Of a stretch of 64,000 nt of DNA, positions 63,552 through 64,000 are shown one piece after another. The stretch lies in contig CATKHK010000034.1 in NCBI GenBank assembly GCA_949751835.1, positions 248,001 through 312,000 on the forward strand, written 5' to 3'. The notes below the pieces were generated by a model that saw only the letters and a list, made by a program, of their open reading frames with translations, was not told where the DNA came from and made no database searches. The DNA comes from Blepharisma japonicum (Eukaryota > Ciliophora > Heterotrichea > Heterotrichida > Blepharismidae). The translations under genes and the position numbers were made by a program. Numbering within the stretch: the first letter of the stretch is position 1; the number at the start of each line of letters is the position of its first letter.

Positions 63552-64000
63552 CTTGGAATTAAAATAAAATTTGATAAAAATTTATGTATAACGATAAGAT
63601 TAAGATGGAAAATGACAGAATTTGACACTTTTAAAATTGATATTATAAAGAAAGCGATTATTGACCATGAATTTAATTTGGAAAGGGTACAAAATTATTA
63701 GTGCTGGGATTAATTGTTAATTTTTAATATTGGGGTGAGTTGACTTGCAATTTTTGGAGTAAAAATTTCAGAAAAGTTTTAAGTAAGAAACTCTTTAAAA
63801 TTTGACAAAAAATAGGTCAGCTCGAAAATGGCACGATAAGTTAAAAAATCATACAAAAGCAAAAGGTTGCTTATTAGCACTCTTTGATGGGCAATTTTTG
63901 GGAATACTTCTAGATGCATAAATAATTTGGAAAGCCCAGTTTAAATAGCTTATAAATACAAAAAGCTGCTAATGTATATAATTATATTCTAATTTATGCT
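63552..64000. other. 3'-terminal region of window without a supported gene
   Basis: About 450 nt of AT-rich DNA. A 29-codon frame at 63612-63701 ends in a string (GTACAAAATTATTAG) that looks like a 15-nt intron, but splicing it leads to TAA four codons later, so no gene is called. Confidence 0.45.

Noticed and set aside
63612-63713. Small gene with a GTACAAAATTATTAG intron
   Set aside because: Splicing leads to a stop after four codons, and the product would have 33 residues with no support.

Overview
The window looks like macronuclear DNA of a heterotrich ciliate, closest in style to Blepharisma. Four things support this. (1) UGA is read as tryptophan throughout: in-frame TGA falls exactly where conserved families carry Trp (for example SDGL-W-DN in the PP2C at 6396-7628 and YEISP-W-YYSPY in the MYST acetyltransferase at 14158-15357), while TAA and TAG end genes. 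(2) The introns I can prove are 15 or 16 nt long, begin GT, end AG and carry A at position 10. (3) The DNA is AT-rich and genes are packed tightly on both strands, with gaps as short as 7-13 bp. (4) The gene content is ciliate-like: kinesin-8 and kinesin-13, a divergent alpha-tubulin, a membrane cyclic-nucleotide phosphodiesterase, EGF-bearing and cysteine-rich surface proteins, and several PP2Cs. The genus is inference; the code and introns are seen directly.

Layout. 0-5 kb: the 3' part of an unknown protein, an EDC4-like mRNA-decapping scaffold and mitochondrial ribosomal protein uL1. 5-6.4 kb: gene-poor, with a decayed coding relic. 6.4-11.2 kb: a PPTC7-type phosphatase, a small unknown protein and two tandem ARF GTPases that share upstream motifs. 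12.4-15.4 kb: convergent EPL1 and ESA1/Tip60 genes, partners in the piccolo NuA4 acetyltransferase. 15.5-25 kb: kinesin-8, an unknown gene, an EGF/Na+-H+ exchanger fusion, a lipid-anchored protease-like/kelch protein and kinesin-13. 25-34.3 kb: an unknown conserved gene, CSN1, RPB3, a STE-type pseudokinase, a PP2C and eIF2A. 34.4-41.8 kb: a tandem family of three von Willebrand A proteins with different N-termini; the third is fused to a polytopic membrane domain and carries an in-frame TAG. 42.4-47.5 kb: PDE, MINDY deubiquitinase, a small lipidated protein and alpha-tubulin. 47.6-55.1 kb: coiled-coil and RRM-like proteins, REI1, a CaaX coiled-coil protein, a PX sorting nexin, PIG-P and a C2H2/AT-hook protein. 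55.3-63.6 kb: a cysteine-rich secreted protein convergent with an 11-UGA membrane protein, a FYVE/RING-like coiled-coil protein, an intron-bearing unknown, a kelch protein and a conserved unknown.

The genes do not form an operon-like system. Most are housekeeping (translation, mRNA decay, chromatin acetylation, transcription, GPI anchors, vesicle traffic, microtubules, cyclic nucleotide and ubiquitin signalling). The accessory part is the vWA cluster, which shows scars of local segmental duplication, plus a few unusual fusions. I found no rRNA, tRNA, CRISPR array, telomere, transposon or viral element that I could support. Boundaries come from reading by eye; similarity calls were made from motifs without database searches.
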